A stretch of DNA of 34,506 bases from Fusobacterium sp. (GTDB lineage: Bacteria > Fusobacteriota > Fusobacteriia > Fusobacteriales > Fusobacteriaceae), in NCBI RefSeq assembly GCF_030528405.1, contig NZ_JAUMYY010000017.1:1-34506 (forward strand), written 5' to 3'. Positions within the stretch are counted from its first letter, which is position 1, and each line of letters opens with the position of its first letter. The translations under genes and the position numbers were made by a program. Below the pieces are notes generated by a model. The model saw only the letters and a list, made by a program, of their open reading frames with translations, ran no database searches and was not told where the DNA came from. Positions 1 through 8,611 of this stretch are shown here, piece by piece.

Positions 1-57
1 ACTTTTTCTAAGAAGATAAATTCATCTTTTGGTTTTTACTTAAAGCTTGACGAATAA
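1..57 (+). CDS. C-terminal end of an upstream ORF (partial)
   Basis: Reading frame 1 is open from the first base to a TAA at 55-57 and encodes 18 residues ending in FYLKLDE. The other two forward frames hit stops almost at once. This could be the tail of a gene whose body lies left of the window. It is too short to assign a family, and chance openness over 18 codons is possible. Confidence 0.3.
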   Translation, partial: TFSKKINSSFGFYLKLDE

Positions 58-114
58 AAATTAAAAAAAGTGAGGGATTTTAAATATTAGTATATAAATT
101 TTTTTATTTAATTA

Positions 115-123
115 TGCTAAAAT
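115..123 (+). promoter_or_regulatory. Extended -10 promoter element for the YedF-like gene
   Basis: TG-C-TAAAAT at 115-123 matches an extended -10 (TGnTATAAT) about 37 bases before the ATG at 160. No convincing -35 hexamer stands 17 bases upstream, which extended -10 promoters can tolerate. The same TGn-TATAAT arrangement occurs before aroK and lepB in this window. Confidence 0.4.
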
Positions 124-159
124 ATAGATAGAAAATTCTAGCTTTATTTGGAGGTAATT

Positions 160-567
160 ATGAGATGTGGAAAGGATAATTTTATACAAGAGTTAGAAGG
201 TATCTTTAATGTAAAAAATTTAGAAGAGAATAATAATATTGTCTTTACCTTTTCTTCAATGAATTTAGGAGGAGTAGAGAAAGAACTAGGTTATTTACTT
301 ATGGAAACTTATCTTCATACTCTAGCAGATTTAGATTTTCTTCCCAAAACTATTATCTTATACAATGAAGCAGTTTTATTTGCTATTAGTTCTTCGAAAC
401 TAAATATTTATTTTAGAAAACTACAGAGTAGGGGAGTTGAAATACTATTATGTAGTACGTCAACTAGATATTATCAAATTGATTCAAAAATAAATATTGG
501 ACAACTAACTAGTATGAAAACTATTCTGGAGAAAAAAATGTCTGCTACAAAGTTAATTGTACTTTAA
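160..567 (+). CDS. YedF-like DsrE-family protein (C-terminal domain only)
   Basis: 135 residues. The region from about residue 26 (VFTFSS, then LG..EKELGYLLM, a TL.DLDFLPKTIILYN stretch, RGVEILLCSTSTRYY, and a terminal GQLTSMKTI.EKM) matches the DsrE-like C-terminal domain of the sulfurtransferase-like selenium-metabolism protein YedF. The N-terminal TusA-like domain with its CPxP motif is absent, and the second cysteine of the usual CGTC-type loop is serine here (CSTS), so persulfide or selenium chemistry may be altered. The start is set at ATG 160 because GGAGG at 150-154 lies correctly before it; an in-frame TTG at 148 overlaps that ribosome site. No selenium genes are visible nearby. The family call is fairly secure and the function is inferred. 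Confidence 0.65.
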   Translation: MRCGKDNFIQELEGIFNVKNLEENNNIVFTFSSMNLGGVEKELGYLLMETYLHTLADLDFLPKTIILYNEAVLFAISSSKLNIYFRKLQSRGVEILLCSTSTRYYQIDSKINIGQLTSMKTILEKKMSATKLIVL

Positions 568-594
568 ATTATATTTGAAATAAAAGTTTTTTTC

Positions 595-623
595 TTGACT
601 TTTAAAGTCTAATATATTATTAT
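595..623 (+). promoter_or_regulatory. Sigma-70-type promoter for the 74-residue protein
   Basis: TTGACT at 595-600, a 17-base spacer and TATTAT at 618-623 form a near-consensus promoter about 33 bases before the ATG at 656. It gives the small gene its own transcription start just behind the YedF-like gene. Confidence 0.7.
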
Positions 624-655
624 TGAAATAACTAAGATTAACAGGAGGTATTGTT

Positions 656-880
656 ATGAATTTAGATAAGGTTCTTATGAATTTTAGTGAAGAGCATGAA
701 TTAAATAGTTTTCTTAATAAAATAGGGAAAAGGCAGACCGCTGAAAATAGAGAAAAACTAAAAGAATTAGGTAAAAAATGTAAATTGGAATTAGGAAAAA
801 GAGTTTTAAAGCATGATGATTTTGAAGAATTTTTAAAGAAAAATAAAGATTTAACAAAAAAATTAGAAGATAAAAAATAA
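656..880 (+). CDS. Small charged helical protein of unknown function
   Basis: 74 residues, rich in Lys, Glu and Leu, with no signal peptide and no membrane segment. The composition and heptad-like spacing suggest a mostly helical cytoplasmic protein. I do not recognise a family. It is probably real: an AGGAGG at 643-648 sits 7 bases before the ATG, a near-consensus promoter precedes it, and a strong intrinsic terminator follows within 15 bases, so it forms a single-gene transcription unit. One cysteine (about residue 41) sits in a Lys-rich helix. A nucleic-acid or protein-binding role would be a guess. Confidence 0.6.
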   Translation: MNLDKVLMNFSEEHELNSFLNKIGKRQTAENREKLKELGKKCKLELGKRVLKHDDFEEFLKKNKDLTKKLEDKK

Positions 881-890
881 AAAAAGTTTA

Positions 891-938
891 TACACTGACT
901 ACTTAAATTTTCAAATTGTAGTTCAGTGTATTTTTTTA
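891..938 (+). terminator. Intrinsic terminator
   Basis: TACACTGA-CTAC (891-902) pairs with GTAG-(bulged T)-TCAGTGTA (918-930), making a 12-bp stem with one bulge and a 15-base loop. A T7 run follows at 931-937. It closes the small charged-protein gene. Confidence 0.85.
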
Positions 939-949
939 TAAAAAATCTA

Positions 950-958
950 TGTTATAAT
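950..958 (+). promoter_or_regulatory. Extended -10 promoter for the aroK operon
   Basis: TG-T-TATAAT at 950-958 is a perfect extended -10, 24 bases before the aroK ATG. The -35 region would overlap the T-run of the preceding terminator, so no good -35 is visible. Confidence 0.6.
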
Positions 959-982
959 AAAGAAAAAACTTAAGGGAAAAGT

Positions 983-1501
983 ATGAAGGATAACATTGCA
1001 TTAATAGGATTTATGGGAAGTGGAAAGACAACTGTTGGAAGGGCACTTTCAAAACTTATGGATATGAAATTTGTGGATATTGACAAGATAATTTCAGCCA
1101 GAGAAAAAAAATCTATAAATGAAATTTTTGAAGAAAAAGGTAATATTTATTTCAGAGATTTAGAAAGAGAAATTATAGCTCAAGAATCTCTGAAGAATAA
1201 CTGTGTTATCTCAACAGGTGGAGGTTCTATTTTAGATAATGAAAATATAAAAAGACTTCGAGAAACTTCTTTTGTTGTCTATCTAGATTGTACTATAGAA
1301 TGTCTTTATCAAAGGTTAAAGAACTCAACAACAAGACCTATTTTAAATGTAAGTGAAGATAAAAGAAAAACTATAGAAGAACTTTATGAAAAAAGAAGGT
1401 TTCTATACGAAATTTCAGCTGACTATACTATAAAAATAAATGAAAATACAAATATTTTTGATACTGTAAATATTATAAAAGAAGCCTATATCTCTTCATA
1501 G
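983..1501 (+). CDS. aroK: Shikimate kinase
   Basis: 172 residues, the usual length for AroK. It phosphorylates shikimate to shikimate-3-phosphate with ATP in the chorismate pathway (cytoplasm). A Walker A motif GFMGSGKTT lies at residues 9-17. A shikimate-binding D-x-D style segment follows (FVDIDKII), then FRDLEREI, the invariant STGGGS loop near residue 77, and a lid region with Arg (TTRPIL). The ATG at 983 is preceded by AAGGGAAAAGT, a modest ribosome site. hflX begins 14 bases after the stop, so the two are probably co-transcribed from the TGTTATAAT promoter. Confidence 0.93.
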   Translation: MKDNIALIGFMGSGKTTVGRALSKLMDMKFVDIDKIISAREKKSINEIFEEKGNIYFRDLEREIIAQESLKNNCVISTGGGSILDNENIKRLRETSFVVYLDCTIECLYQRLKNSTTRPILNVSEDKRKTIEELYEKRRFLYEISADYTIKINENTNIFDTVNIIKEAYISS

Positions 1502-1515
1502 GCTTTGGAGGAAAA

Positions 1516-3286
1516 ATGATAAGTGGAAATATAGAAGGATTAAAAGAAGATAGAAAAGGGTAAATTAATTGATGAAGAAATAGTAAACTATATTGCTGAG
1601 TTAAGTCATAAAATTAATAGAGAAATTAATTTAGTTATAGATAGAAGTGGAAACATATTAGAAATTTCAATAGGAGATAGTAGTTCGGTTAGCCTTCCCC
1701 CTATAACTGTCTATGAAAAAAGACTTTCAGCTGTTAGAATTATTCATACTCATCCAGGAGGGAATCCTCATTTATCTTCAGTGGATATATCTGCACTTTT
1801 AAAACTAAAACTTGATTGTATTGTTTCAATTGGTGTCAGTGAGAATGGAGTTACTGGTTGTGAGTTAGCTTTTTGTAAAATAGTACAGGAAGAATTGAGT
1901 TATGAAAAAATATTTTTAAAGAATTTAAATGATTATCCGTATTTAGAAAAAGTTAAGGAAGTAGAAGAGCATTTAAAGAAAAGAAATATTGTGGAAGATG
2001 ATAGTGAGTATGCTATTTTAATTGGAATTGAAAGTGAAGAAGCCTTGGAAGAGTTAGAGGAGCTTGCCTATGCCTGCAATTTAAAAGTTGTAGATAAATT
2101 TTTTCAAAAGAAAAAAAAGATAGATCCTTTATTTTTAATTGGTTCTGGAAAAATAAGAGAACTTGCATTAAAAATTCAAATTAAAAAAGCTAATTTACTA
2201 ATTTTTGATGAAGAATTAAGTGGGTTGCAATTAAAATGTATAGAGGAAGCAACAGCTTGTAAGGTAATTGATAGAACAACCCTAATTCTTGAAATTTTTG
2301 CAAGAAGAGCAAAAACAAGGGAGGCAAAATTACAGGTAGAGTTAGCTCAATTAAAGTATAGAAGTAATAGACTGATAGGTTTTGGTGTGATGATGTCAAG
2401 ACTTGGAGGTGGAGTAGGAACAAAGGGACCTGGAGAAAAGAAACTTGAAATAGATAGAAGACTGATAAGAAAAAATATAAATTCTTTAAAAGAAGATTTG
2501 GAAGCCATAAGAAAAATTCGAAGTACTCAAAGAGAAAAGAGAGAAGAGTCTGGAATCCCAAGAGTATCTTTAGTTGGCTATACCAATGTTGGTAAATCAA
2601 CACTTAGAAATGTTTTAGTTGACTTATATCCCAGTGATAAGAGTTTAAAAAAGGAGGAGGTTTTATCAAAGGATATGCTCTTTGCAACTCTTGATACGAC
2701 GACAAGAACTTTGGCTTTAAGTGATAAGAGAATTATTTCCTTAACAGATACTGTAGGTTTTATTAAAAAACTTCCTCATGATTTAGTTGAATCTTTTAAG
2801 TCAACATTGGAAGAAGTAATATTTTCTGATTTAATATTGCATGTAGCAGATATTTCAGCTTCTGATGTTATAGAACAAATAGAGGCAGTGGAGAAAGTTC
2901 TTGATGAATTAAATTGCTTAGACAAGGCGAAAATTTTGGTTTTAAATAAAATTGATAAGGCAGTGGAAAAATACTCTTCCCTAGTAGTCGATAAAAAAAT
3001 TGAGGAAATAAAGGAAAAATATTCTCAGTATACTGTTATGAGCACAAGTGCTGTAAGTCGAGAAAATATAAGAGAGCTAATGGATTTAGTGAAGGATAGT
3101 TTAGTAAGTAAAAGCCATAATTGTGTACTTTTGATTCCTTATTCTAATACGGATATTTCAGCTATGCTTCATAGAAAATCTATAATAAAATCTGAGGATT
3201 ACACTGATGAAGGAATTAAAATTGAGGCTATATTAAATGAGAAAGAATATAATTTGTGTAAAGCTTATATTTTAAACGAAGCTTAA
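1516..3286 (+). pseudogene. hflX: GTPase HflX, frameshifted near its 5' end
   Basis: HflX is a ribosome-associated GTPase that rescues or splits stalled ribosomes. The G domain is intact: G1 GYTNVGKST, a G2/G3 region with DTTTRT and DTVGFI, and G4 LNKID, preceded by the glycine-rich RLGGGVGTKGPGE linker typical of the family. A good ribosome site (GGAGG, 1507-1511) and ATG 1516 start a product that reads MISGNIEG and then stops at TAA 1561. The rest of the N-terminal domain (REINLVIDRSGN, RIIHTHPGGNP) continues in the next frame without a stop down to 3286. The first usable start in that frame is GTG 1781, which has no well-placed ribosome site and would lose about 88 residues. A real mutation, an assembly error or recoding are all possible. 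Confidence 0.8.
1538..1563 (+). other. Frame-change junction inside hflX
   Basis: Frame 1 (from ATG 1516) stops at 1561-1563. Frame 2, which carries the remainder of HflX, opens after a TAA at 1541-1543 and reads KKIEKGKLIDEE. The two frames overlap only between these stops, so the junction lies here. Removing one base would restore an ORF of 589 codons. From memory of the family the N terminus would still be about a dozen residues shorter than usual, so an out-of-frame deletion (length 3n+2) fits at least as well. Confidence 0.7.
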
Positions 3287-3310
3287 TAAGATATTTAAAA
3301 GGAAGAAGTT

Positions 3311-4165
3311 ATGAAAAAAATAAAGGTTACTGTATCTAAGAATATCTATGATATAGTGAGAAATGATTTGAATGATTTTGGTCTATCCAATAATCACTTT
3401 ATGAACTATCTTTTCTCTAATTTAAAAGATAATTATGAAGAATACGATATTAAAAGAATTGATAAGCTAACAATGAACAAAGTAAAAAAATTCATACAAT
3501 TTAATTTAAATAAGGAAAATAGCTCAATTTACTATGATGTACTTAGGGATAAGAAAGTTTTAAACGAATCTGAATTTATGAGAAACTTACTTATAAAGTA
3601 TACTAGCCAACAGAAAAATGTGAGAGAATTATTTATTTTTAAAGAAATTATAGAGAGAATTAAGTTAGCTATAAAAGATAAAAAAAATATTGTAATAACT
3701 TTTAATGATGAAAGAAAAGTAGTTGTGACACCGTATCATATAGCCAGTTCAGATTTAGAGATAGCAAATTATATTTTTTGCTATGATATGGAAGAAAAAA
3801 AATATAAAAATTATAAGTTGAGTAATTTAAAGCAGGTTTATACTTTATCTGAACTTGGAAAATGGGATGAAGAGGAATATATAAAGAATATTGTAGCAAA
3901 TTTTGATCCTTTTTTATCACAGGGGCGAAGAATAAAACTTAGGTTAACAGATGAAGGTATAAGGCTTTTAAAGGTTTCAAAATTAAATCGACCTAAGATA
4001 ATTTCTAGAGAAGCAAATGTATTTGAATTTGAATGTTCTGAAGAACAAGCTAAAAAATACTTTTCATATTTTTTAGATGAAGCTCTTATATTGGAACCTT
4101 TAGAATTAAGGAAATGGTTTGAAAAGAAATTTGAAAATGCTTTAAAAAAAATAAAGGAAATTTAA
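3311..4165 (+). CDS. WYL-domain transcriptional regulator with RHH-like N terminus
   Basis: 284 residues. Residues 1-40 (IKVTVSKNIYDIV, then LSNNHFMNYLF) have the beta-strand/two-helix pattern of a ribbon-helix-helix DNA-binding domain. A WYL ligand-sensing domain spans about 125-185 (VTPYHIA...IFCYDMEEKKYKNYKLSNLKQ), and a WCX-like C-terminal domain about 205-280 (IKLRLTDEGIRLL, FEFECSEEQAKKYFSYFLDEALILEPLELRKWF). Most WYL regulators carry a winged-helix domain, so an RHH fusion is less common. It starts 24 bases after hflX and ends 15 bases before the TolC-like gene, so it probably regulates the efflux operon or itself. The WYL call is good; the target is inferred. Confidence 0.75.
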   Translation: MKKIKVTVSKNIYDIVRNDLNDFGLSNNHFMNYLFSNLKDNYEEYDIKRIDKLTMNKVKKFIQFNLNKENSSIYYDVLRDKKVLNESEFMRNLLIKYTSQQKNVRELFIFKEIIERIKLAIKDKKNIVITFNDERKVVVTPYHIASSDLEIANYIFCYDMEEKKYKNYKLSNLKQVYTLSELGKWDEEEYIKNIVANFDPFLSQGRRIKLRLTDEGIRLLKVSKLNRPKIISREANVFEFECSEEQAKKYFSYFLDEALILEPLELRKWFEKKFENALKKIKEI

Positions 4166-4180
4166 GTTTGGAAGGAAATT

Positions 4181-5506
4181 ATGAAAAACAAAATATTTTT
4201 AGTAATATTTATAACTAATTTGAGTATATTTTTTTCTAGTTTAGGAAATGAAATATCAATTGATGATATTTTTTTCCAAATCGAAAATGATTTAAATAGC
4301 TATGAACTCAATATATATAGAAATAATGAGGAAAGAATAAATAATTTAATAAAAGATAATAAACTGGGAGATTTTAATGGCTTAGAATTTTCCAGTAATT
4401 TTAATGCTGTAGAAAATTCTATGGAGGAAAGACTTAGAAAGTATGATAAAACATTGCAAAATAAGCTTGCTTATGGACCTTTATTTTTAAACTATAACTA
4501 TGTAGAAAATAAAAAAAGCTATATAAGTTATGGAATAGAAAAAAATATTAAGGATTTATTTTATTCAAAATATAAAAGTGAATTTGAAATAAATAGTCTA
4601 AATAAAAAACTTAATAAAATTGAATTTTTAAAAAATATAGAAAAGAAAAAAATTGAATTTTTAGATTTGTATCAAAATATATTGGATATAAAAAATGAAC
4701 TTGTCTATTTGAAAGAAGCAAAAAAATATTATGAAAATGAGGTCGGAAATGTAAAAGAAAAGTTTAGTTTGGGAATGGAAGCTAAGATAAGCTTGGAGGC
4801 TGCTGAAGTCGAATTGGAAGATATCGAACTGAAGATAGTAGTTTTAATTAAAAAATTAGAATCACTTTATCAAATAGGAAGAAATAACTATAAAATCAAC
4901 TTTCAGGCTTATACTTTAAAAGATATAAACTATAGAAAATTTAACATTAATAGGCTAATTGAAAAGTATAAAGTACTTGATTTGAATGAGTTGGAGCTAA
5001 ATTTAAAAATTTTAAATGAAAGAACAAAGTATAATAAATATGACAGTTTTATGCCTGATATAATTTTAGGCTTTGAAAGAATAGACAGAAGAGAAAACTA
5101 TGGAAGGCTTTATAAGGGGGAAAATGTTTTTTCAATAAAATTCTCAAAAAGGCTATTTTCAAATGATACGATTTATAAAAATTCTAAAATTGAAGAGGAA
5201 AAATTAAAAGAAACTTTAGAAGAAAAGAAAAAAGAGATATTAAATGAAAAAATAAATTTAATTACAACTTATGAAGAGTTAGAAAAAAGTTTGGAAATAA
5301 ACAAAAAAAAGCTTGACATAGTTAAGAAAAGATATGAAATAAAAAAGAAGGAAAATGAACTGAACAGAGCTAGTTATTTAGATGTAATAGATGCTTATAA
5401 AATTTATCTGGCTCAAGAAATTGAAACAAAAAAAATAAAAAACAATTTACATGCTTTTATGTATAAGATAGATATAAAAGCTGGTTATGAGGTGAAAAGT
5501 GATTAA
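4181..5506 (+). CDS. TolC-family outer-membrane efflux protein
   Basis: 441 residues, the normal length for TolC/OEP proteins. It starts with a hydrophobic signal peptide (residues about 1-22, LVIFITNLSIFFSSLG). Long Lys/Glu-rich helices follow in two repeats, and each ends in the family's characteristic pattern of a coiled coil leading to a short strand: KEKFSLGMEAKISLEAAEVELE in the first half, KKKENELNRASYLDVIDAYKIYLAQEIE in the second. It would form the trimeric outer-membrane duct of the tripartite pump encoded by the next three genes, whose adaptor start overlaps this stop by 8 bases. Substrate unknown. Confidence 0.85.
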   Translation: MKNKIFLVIFITNLSIFFSSLGNEISIDDIFFQIENDLNSYELNIYRNNEERINNLIKDNKLGDFNGLEFSSNFNAVENSMEERLRKYDKTLQNKLAYGPLFLNYNYVENKKSYISYGIEKNIKDLFYSKYKSEFEINSLNKKLNKIEFLKNIEKKKIEFLDLYQNILDIKNELVYLKEAKKYYENEVGNVKEKFSLGMEAKISLEAAEVELEDIELKIVVLIKKLESLYQIGRNNYKINFQAYTLKDINYRKFNINRLIEKYKVLDLNELELNLKILNERTKYNKYDSFMPDIILGFERIDRRENYGRLYKGENVFSIKFSKRLFSNDTIYKNSKIEEEKLKETLEEKKKEILNEKINLITTYEELEKSLEINKKKLDIVKKRYEIKKKENELNRASYLDVIDAYKIYLAQEIETKKIKNNLHAFMYKIDIKAGYEVKSD

Positions 5507-6596
5507 ACTGATTAATAAAAAAATAATTATTGGAATAGTGTTTTTAGTATTAATATATATTTTATATATTTTTCTGAGACCAAATCCAAATGAGAAAGTA
5601 TACTTAGAAGATTACAACTATATTAATGCTCAAAAGACAAATATAATTGGTACTATTACCCTAAATGGACAAATAAGTGCAAATAATCCCATAGGAATAT
5701 TTGTTGATAAGAAATTAAAAGTTAAAGAAGTAACAGTAAAAAATGGAGATTTTGTAGAAAAGGACGAAGTTTTAGTAAGCTTTGATGATGATGAAAAAAA
5801 TAAAATTGAAAGAAGCATTGAGAAGGAAAATATAAATTTAAATAAAATCAGTAGAAATTTAAAAACACTTAGGGAACTTTATGCCATTGGTGGAGTGAGT
5901 TTGGAAGAAGTTAAAACATTGGAAGGGGACTATAGAATTGTGCAATTAAATTTGGAGGAACTAAAGGAAACCTTAAGTAAAACTGCAAAAGAAATAAAAA
6001 GTCCTGTTGCAGGAGTTATTTCAAATTTAAAAGCTCAAAAAAATTATCTGGTTGATACTGACAGCTCACTTATGGAGATAATTGATTCAAATGATTTAAA
6101 AATTGTAGTAGAGATACCAGAATATAATTCAACAATGATAAATCTTGGAGATGAAGTAAAAATAAAACTTGAATCAACAGAAGACGAAAAAATTTATAGT
6201 GGTGTTATAAGCAAAATTTCAAAACTTTCTATGATTTCATCCTTAACTTCAGAAAATGTTTTGGAGGCCGAAGTTAAAGCTAGTGAGGATATTCCGAATC
6301 TAATTCCAGGTTTTAAAATTAAAGCTACAGCTAATTTAAAAGATAAGCTAGAAAATATAGTTATTCCTAAAATTTCTCTTGTTTATGAAGAGGGCAAATA
6401 TTTTGTTTTTATTTTGAAAAATGAAAATGAAATTGTAAAAAAAGAAATAGAAGTTAAGAATGTGACAGGGGAAAATGTAGTAGTTTTATCTGGTTTAAAT
6501 GTTGATGAAAAAATAGTGAAAGCTCCTGATAATAGACTTAAAGATGGCTTAAAACTTTTAAAAGGAGAAAAGAGTGATAAAAGTAGAGAAAATTAA
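5499..6596 (+). CDS. Periplasmic adaptor subunit of a MacAB-type efflux pump (MFP/HlyD family)
   Basis: 365 residues. An N-terminal membrane anchor (residues about 9-27, IIIGIVFLVLIYILYIFL) is followed by a split lipoyl domain (LTLNGQI-type strand, VKNGDFVEKDEVLVSFDD, then KSPVAGVISNLKAQKNYLVD after the hairpin). A short coiled-coil hairpin (about 105-165) comes between the halves, and beta-barrel and membrane-proximal domains follow (VVEIPEYNSTMINLGDEVKIKLES). It starts with GTG 5499, with GAGGTG just upstream inside the tolC-like gene. It links the inner-membrane ABC subunits to the outer-membrane channel and overlaps the ATPase gene by 23 bases, indicating translational coupling. Confidence 0.85.
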   Translation: MIKLINKKIIIGIVFLVLIYILYIFLRPNPNEKVYLEDYNYINAQKTNIIGTITLNGQISANNPIGIFVDKKLKVKEVTVKNGDFVEKDEVLVSFDDDEKNKIERSIEKENINLNKISRNLKTLRELYAIGGVSLEEVKTLEGDYRIVQLNLEELKETLSKTAKEIKSPVAGVISNLKAQKNYLVDTDSSLMEIIDSNDLKIVVEIPEYNSTMINLGDEVKIKLESTEDEKIYSGVISKISKLSMISSLTSENVLEAEVKASEDIPNLIPGFKIKATANLKDKLENIVIPKISLVYEEGKYFVFILKNENEIVKKEIEVKNVTGENVVVLSGLNVDEKIVKAPDNRLKDGLKLLKGEKSDKSREN

Positions 6597-7233
6597 CAAA
6601 ACTTATATCAATGGTAACACAGAGCTTAGAGTCTTAAAAGATGTTTCCTTCAATGTGGAAGAAGGAGAATTTTTAGCAATTATGGGTAGCAGTGGAAGTG
6701 GAAAATCGACTATGATGAATATCTTAGGTTGTCTTGATAGTGAATATAAGGGAAAATATTTTTTAGATGGAATAGATATATCTAAAATGAGCCAAGATGA
6801 ACTCAGTGAAATACGAAATAAGAAAATTGGTTTTATATTTCAGTCATTTAATTTATTACCTAAATTAAATGCTGTAGAGAATGTAGAGCTACCACTTATA
6901 TATTCAGGTGTAAAAAAATCAGAGAGATTTGAAAGGGCTATGAAACTTTTAGAGCTTGTAGGTTTAAAAGATAGAGCGGATCATAAGCCAAATGAACTTT
7001 CTGGTGGGCAACGACAAAGGGTAGCAATAGCTAGAGCATTGATAAATGAGCCCAGTATAATTTTAGCTGATGAACCAACAGGAAATTTAGATAGTAAATC
7101 TGAAGAAGAAATTATAAAAATTTTAAAAAATTTAAATGAAATGGGAAAAACTATAATTATTGTAACTCATGAGCCCAGTATAGGGGAGAGTGCAAATAGA
7201 AAAATAATTTTTAAAGATGGAGAAATAATATGA
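6574..7233 (+). CDS. ABC transporter ATP-binding protein, MacB/LolD type
   Basis: 219 residues, a single nucleotide-binding domain. Walker [10 protein letters not shown] lies at about 38-46, a Q-loop at IFQSFNLLP, the ABC signature [15 protein letters not shown], Walker [14 protein letters not shown] and an H-loop VTHEP. This set is typical of the MacB/LolD/FtsE group. The start is GTG 6574, inside the adaptor gene. The stop overlaps the permease ATG in an ATGA arrangement (7230-7233). It energises the pump; the ATPase and permease are separate genes here, unlike E. coli MacB. Confidence 0.92.
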   Translation: MIKVEKINKTYINGNTELRVLKDVSFNVEEGEFLAIMGSSGSGKSTMMNILGCLDSEYKGKYFLDGIDISKMSQDELSEIRNKKIGFIFQSFNLLPKLNAVENVELPLIYSGVKKSERFERAMKLLELVGLKDRADHKPNELSGGQRQRVAIARALINEPSIILADEPTGNLDSKSEEEIIKILKNLNEMGKTIIIVTHEPSIGESANRKIIFKDGEII

Positions 7234-8453
7234 ATTTCTTAGAAATATTTAAGGGGACCATAAGTACTTTAAAGTCAAATAAATTGAGAACGATTTTAAC
7301 TATGCTTGGTATTATAATTGGCATAGCATCTGTTATAACAATGTGGTCAATAGGTGTTGGAGGAAGAGAAAATGTCCTTGGCGATTTAAAAAAAATAGGT
7401 TATGGAAAATTTACTGTATCCATTGATTATAAATCTGAAAAATTTAAATACAAAGATTACTTTTCTAATGCAACTCTTAACTTATTAAAAGAAAGTGGTA
7501 AATTTAAAAATATTGCAATTGGCATAGAAGAACGATTTAGAACGAAAAAAGGAAATATAAGAAAATTTTCTTATGCAGATATAAGCACAGCTGACTTTGA
7601 AAAAATTTCTCCAGTTGAAATATTAGTCGGGAGAAATTTTTTACCTTTTGAATATGAAAAAAATGAAAGAGTTATAACTTTGGACAATTCATCAGCAAAG
7701 AAATTATTTGGAAGTGAAAAAAAAGCTATAGGTGAAATATTAGAAATTTCAAGATTTAGAACAAATCAAACTTATAATTATAAAATAATTGGAGTTTTCA
7801 GAAGCCCTTATGAAGCTTTTGATAAACTTTTTGCTGATGAAGATATGCCTGTTATATTAAGAATGCCATATAAAACATATAATCAAACATTTAACTCTAA
7901 TCTTGAAACTTTTGATTCTATAATAATAGAGGCTAAGGATCCGAATAAATTAGCAGAAAGTATGAATGAAGCAAAAAGAATTTTAGAATTTTATAAAAAT
8001 ACAAACGAAGTTTATATAACAAGGGCAATTTCAAATGATATAGAATCTTTTGATAAAATTTTATCAACTTTAAGTATTTTTATAACACTTGCTGCAAGTA
8101 TTTCTCTTTTTGTAGGAGGGATAGGTGTTATGAATATAATGCTTGTTACAGTTGTTGAAAGAACTAAGGAGATAGGTATAAGGAAAGCTCTAGGAGCAAA
8201 GAATAGAGATATATTAAAACAGTTTTTGTTTGAGTCTGTTATTCTCACTCTTCTGGGAGGGCTTATCGGAATAGTTCTAGGCTTTATTTTAGGTCTTTTG
8301 GCTGGAAAAATAGTTGGAATAAAGCCAGTATTCTCAATCTTCTCTATAATTTTATCCATGAGTATATCGGTTATAGTAGGAGTAGTCTTTGGAGTAAGCC
8401 CCGCAAGAAAGGCAGCAAAATTAAATCCAATAGATGCTCTTAGAACTGAATAA
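7230..8453 (+). CDS. ABC transporter permease, MacB type
   Basis: 407 residues with the MacB topology. A first membrane helix lies at about 20-42 (LRTILTMLGIIIGIASVITM) and a large extracytoplasmic MacB_PCD domain of about 230 residues follows. Three C-terminal helices come next, with the conserved FtsX signature VGGIGVMNIMLVTVVERTKEIGIRKALGA and a terminal SPARKAAKLNPIDALRTE. Together with the preceding ATPase, adaptor and TolC-like protein it forms a mechanotransmitting tripartite exporter. Substrates of such pumps range from macrolides to peptides and siderophores; nothing here fixes which. Confidence 0.92.
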   Translation: MNFLEIFKGTISTLKSNKLRTILTMLGIIIGIASVITMWSIGVGGRENVLGDLKKIGYGKFTVSIDYKSEKFKYKDYFSNATLNLLKESGKFKNIAIGIEERFRTKKGNIRKFSYADISTADFEKISPVEILVGRNFLPFEYEKNERVITLDNSSAKKLFGSEKKAIGEILEISRFRTNQTYNYKIIGVFRSPYEAFDKLFADEDMPVILRMPYKTYNQTFNSNLETFDSIIIEAKDPNKLAESMNEAKRILEFYKNTNEVYITRAISNDIESFDKILSTLSIFITLAASISLFVGGIGVMNIMLVTVVERTKEIGIRKALGAKNRDILKQFLFESVILTLLGGLIGIVLGFILGLLAGKIVGIKPVFSIFSIILSMSISVIVGVVFGVSPARKAAKLNPIDALRTE

Positions 8454-8489
8454 AAAGGTTTGTAAATTAATAAAAATTTTAATAAATTA

Positions 8490-8537
8490 AAAACTGTAGC
8501 TTGAATTTTTTTATAAAATTTTGGCTACAGTTTTTAT
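8490..8537 (+). terminator. Intrinsic terminator after the efflux operon
   Basis: AAAACTGTAGC (8490-8500) pairs perfectly with GCTACAGTTTT (8524-8534), leaving a 23-base AT-rich loop and ending in a T5 run. It marks the end of the aroK-to-permease transcription unit. Confidence 0.85.
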
Positions 8538-8611
8538 ATTTTCAATATATCTATTTTTCTGATATTTTATTTATATTATTTTAAACTATAAAAAAATATT
8601 GTACAAATATA

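Noticed and set aside
1555-1563. Programmed +1 frameshift at GGG-TAA in hflX
   Set aside because: No Shine-Dalgarno-like stimulator sits just upstream and HflX is not known to be recoded; mutation or sequence error is simpler, so it is kept only as a remote option.
2190-2603. 137-residue open frame antisense to hflX, and similar antisense frames inside other genes
   Set aside because: No ribosome site, low-complexity Leu/Phe-rich translation and full overlap with a recognised gene: shadow frames.
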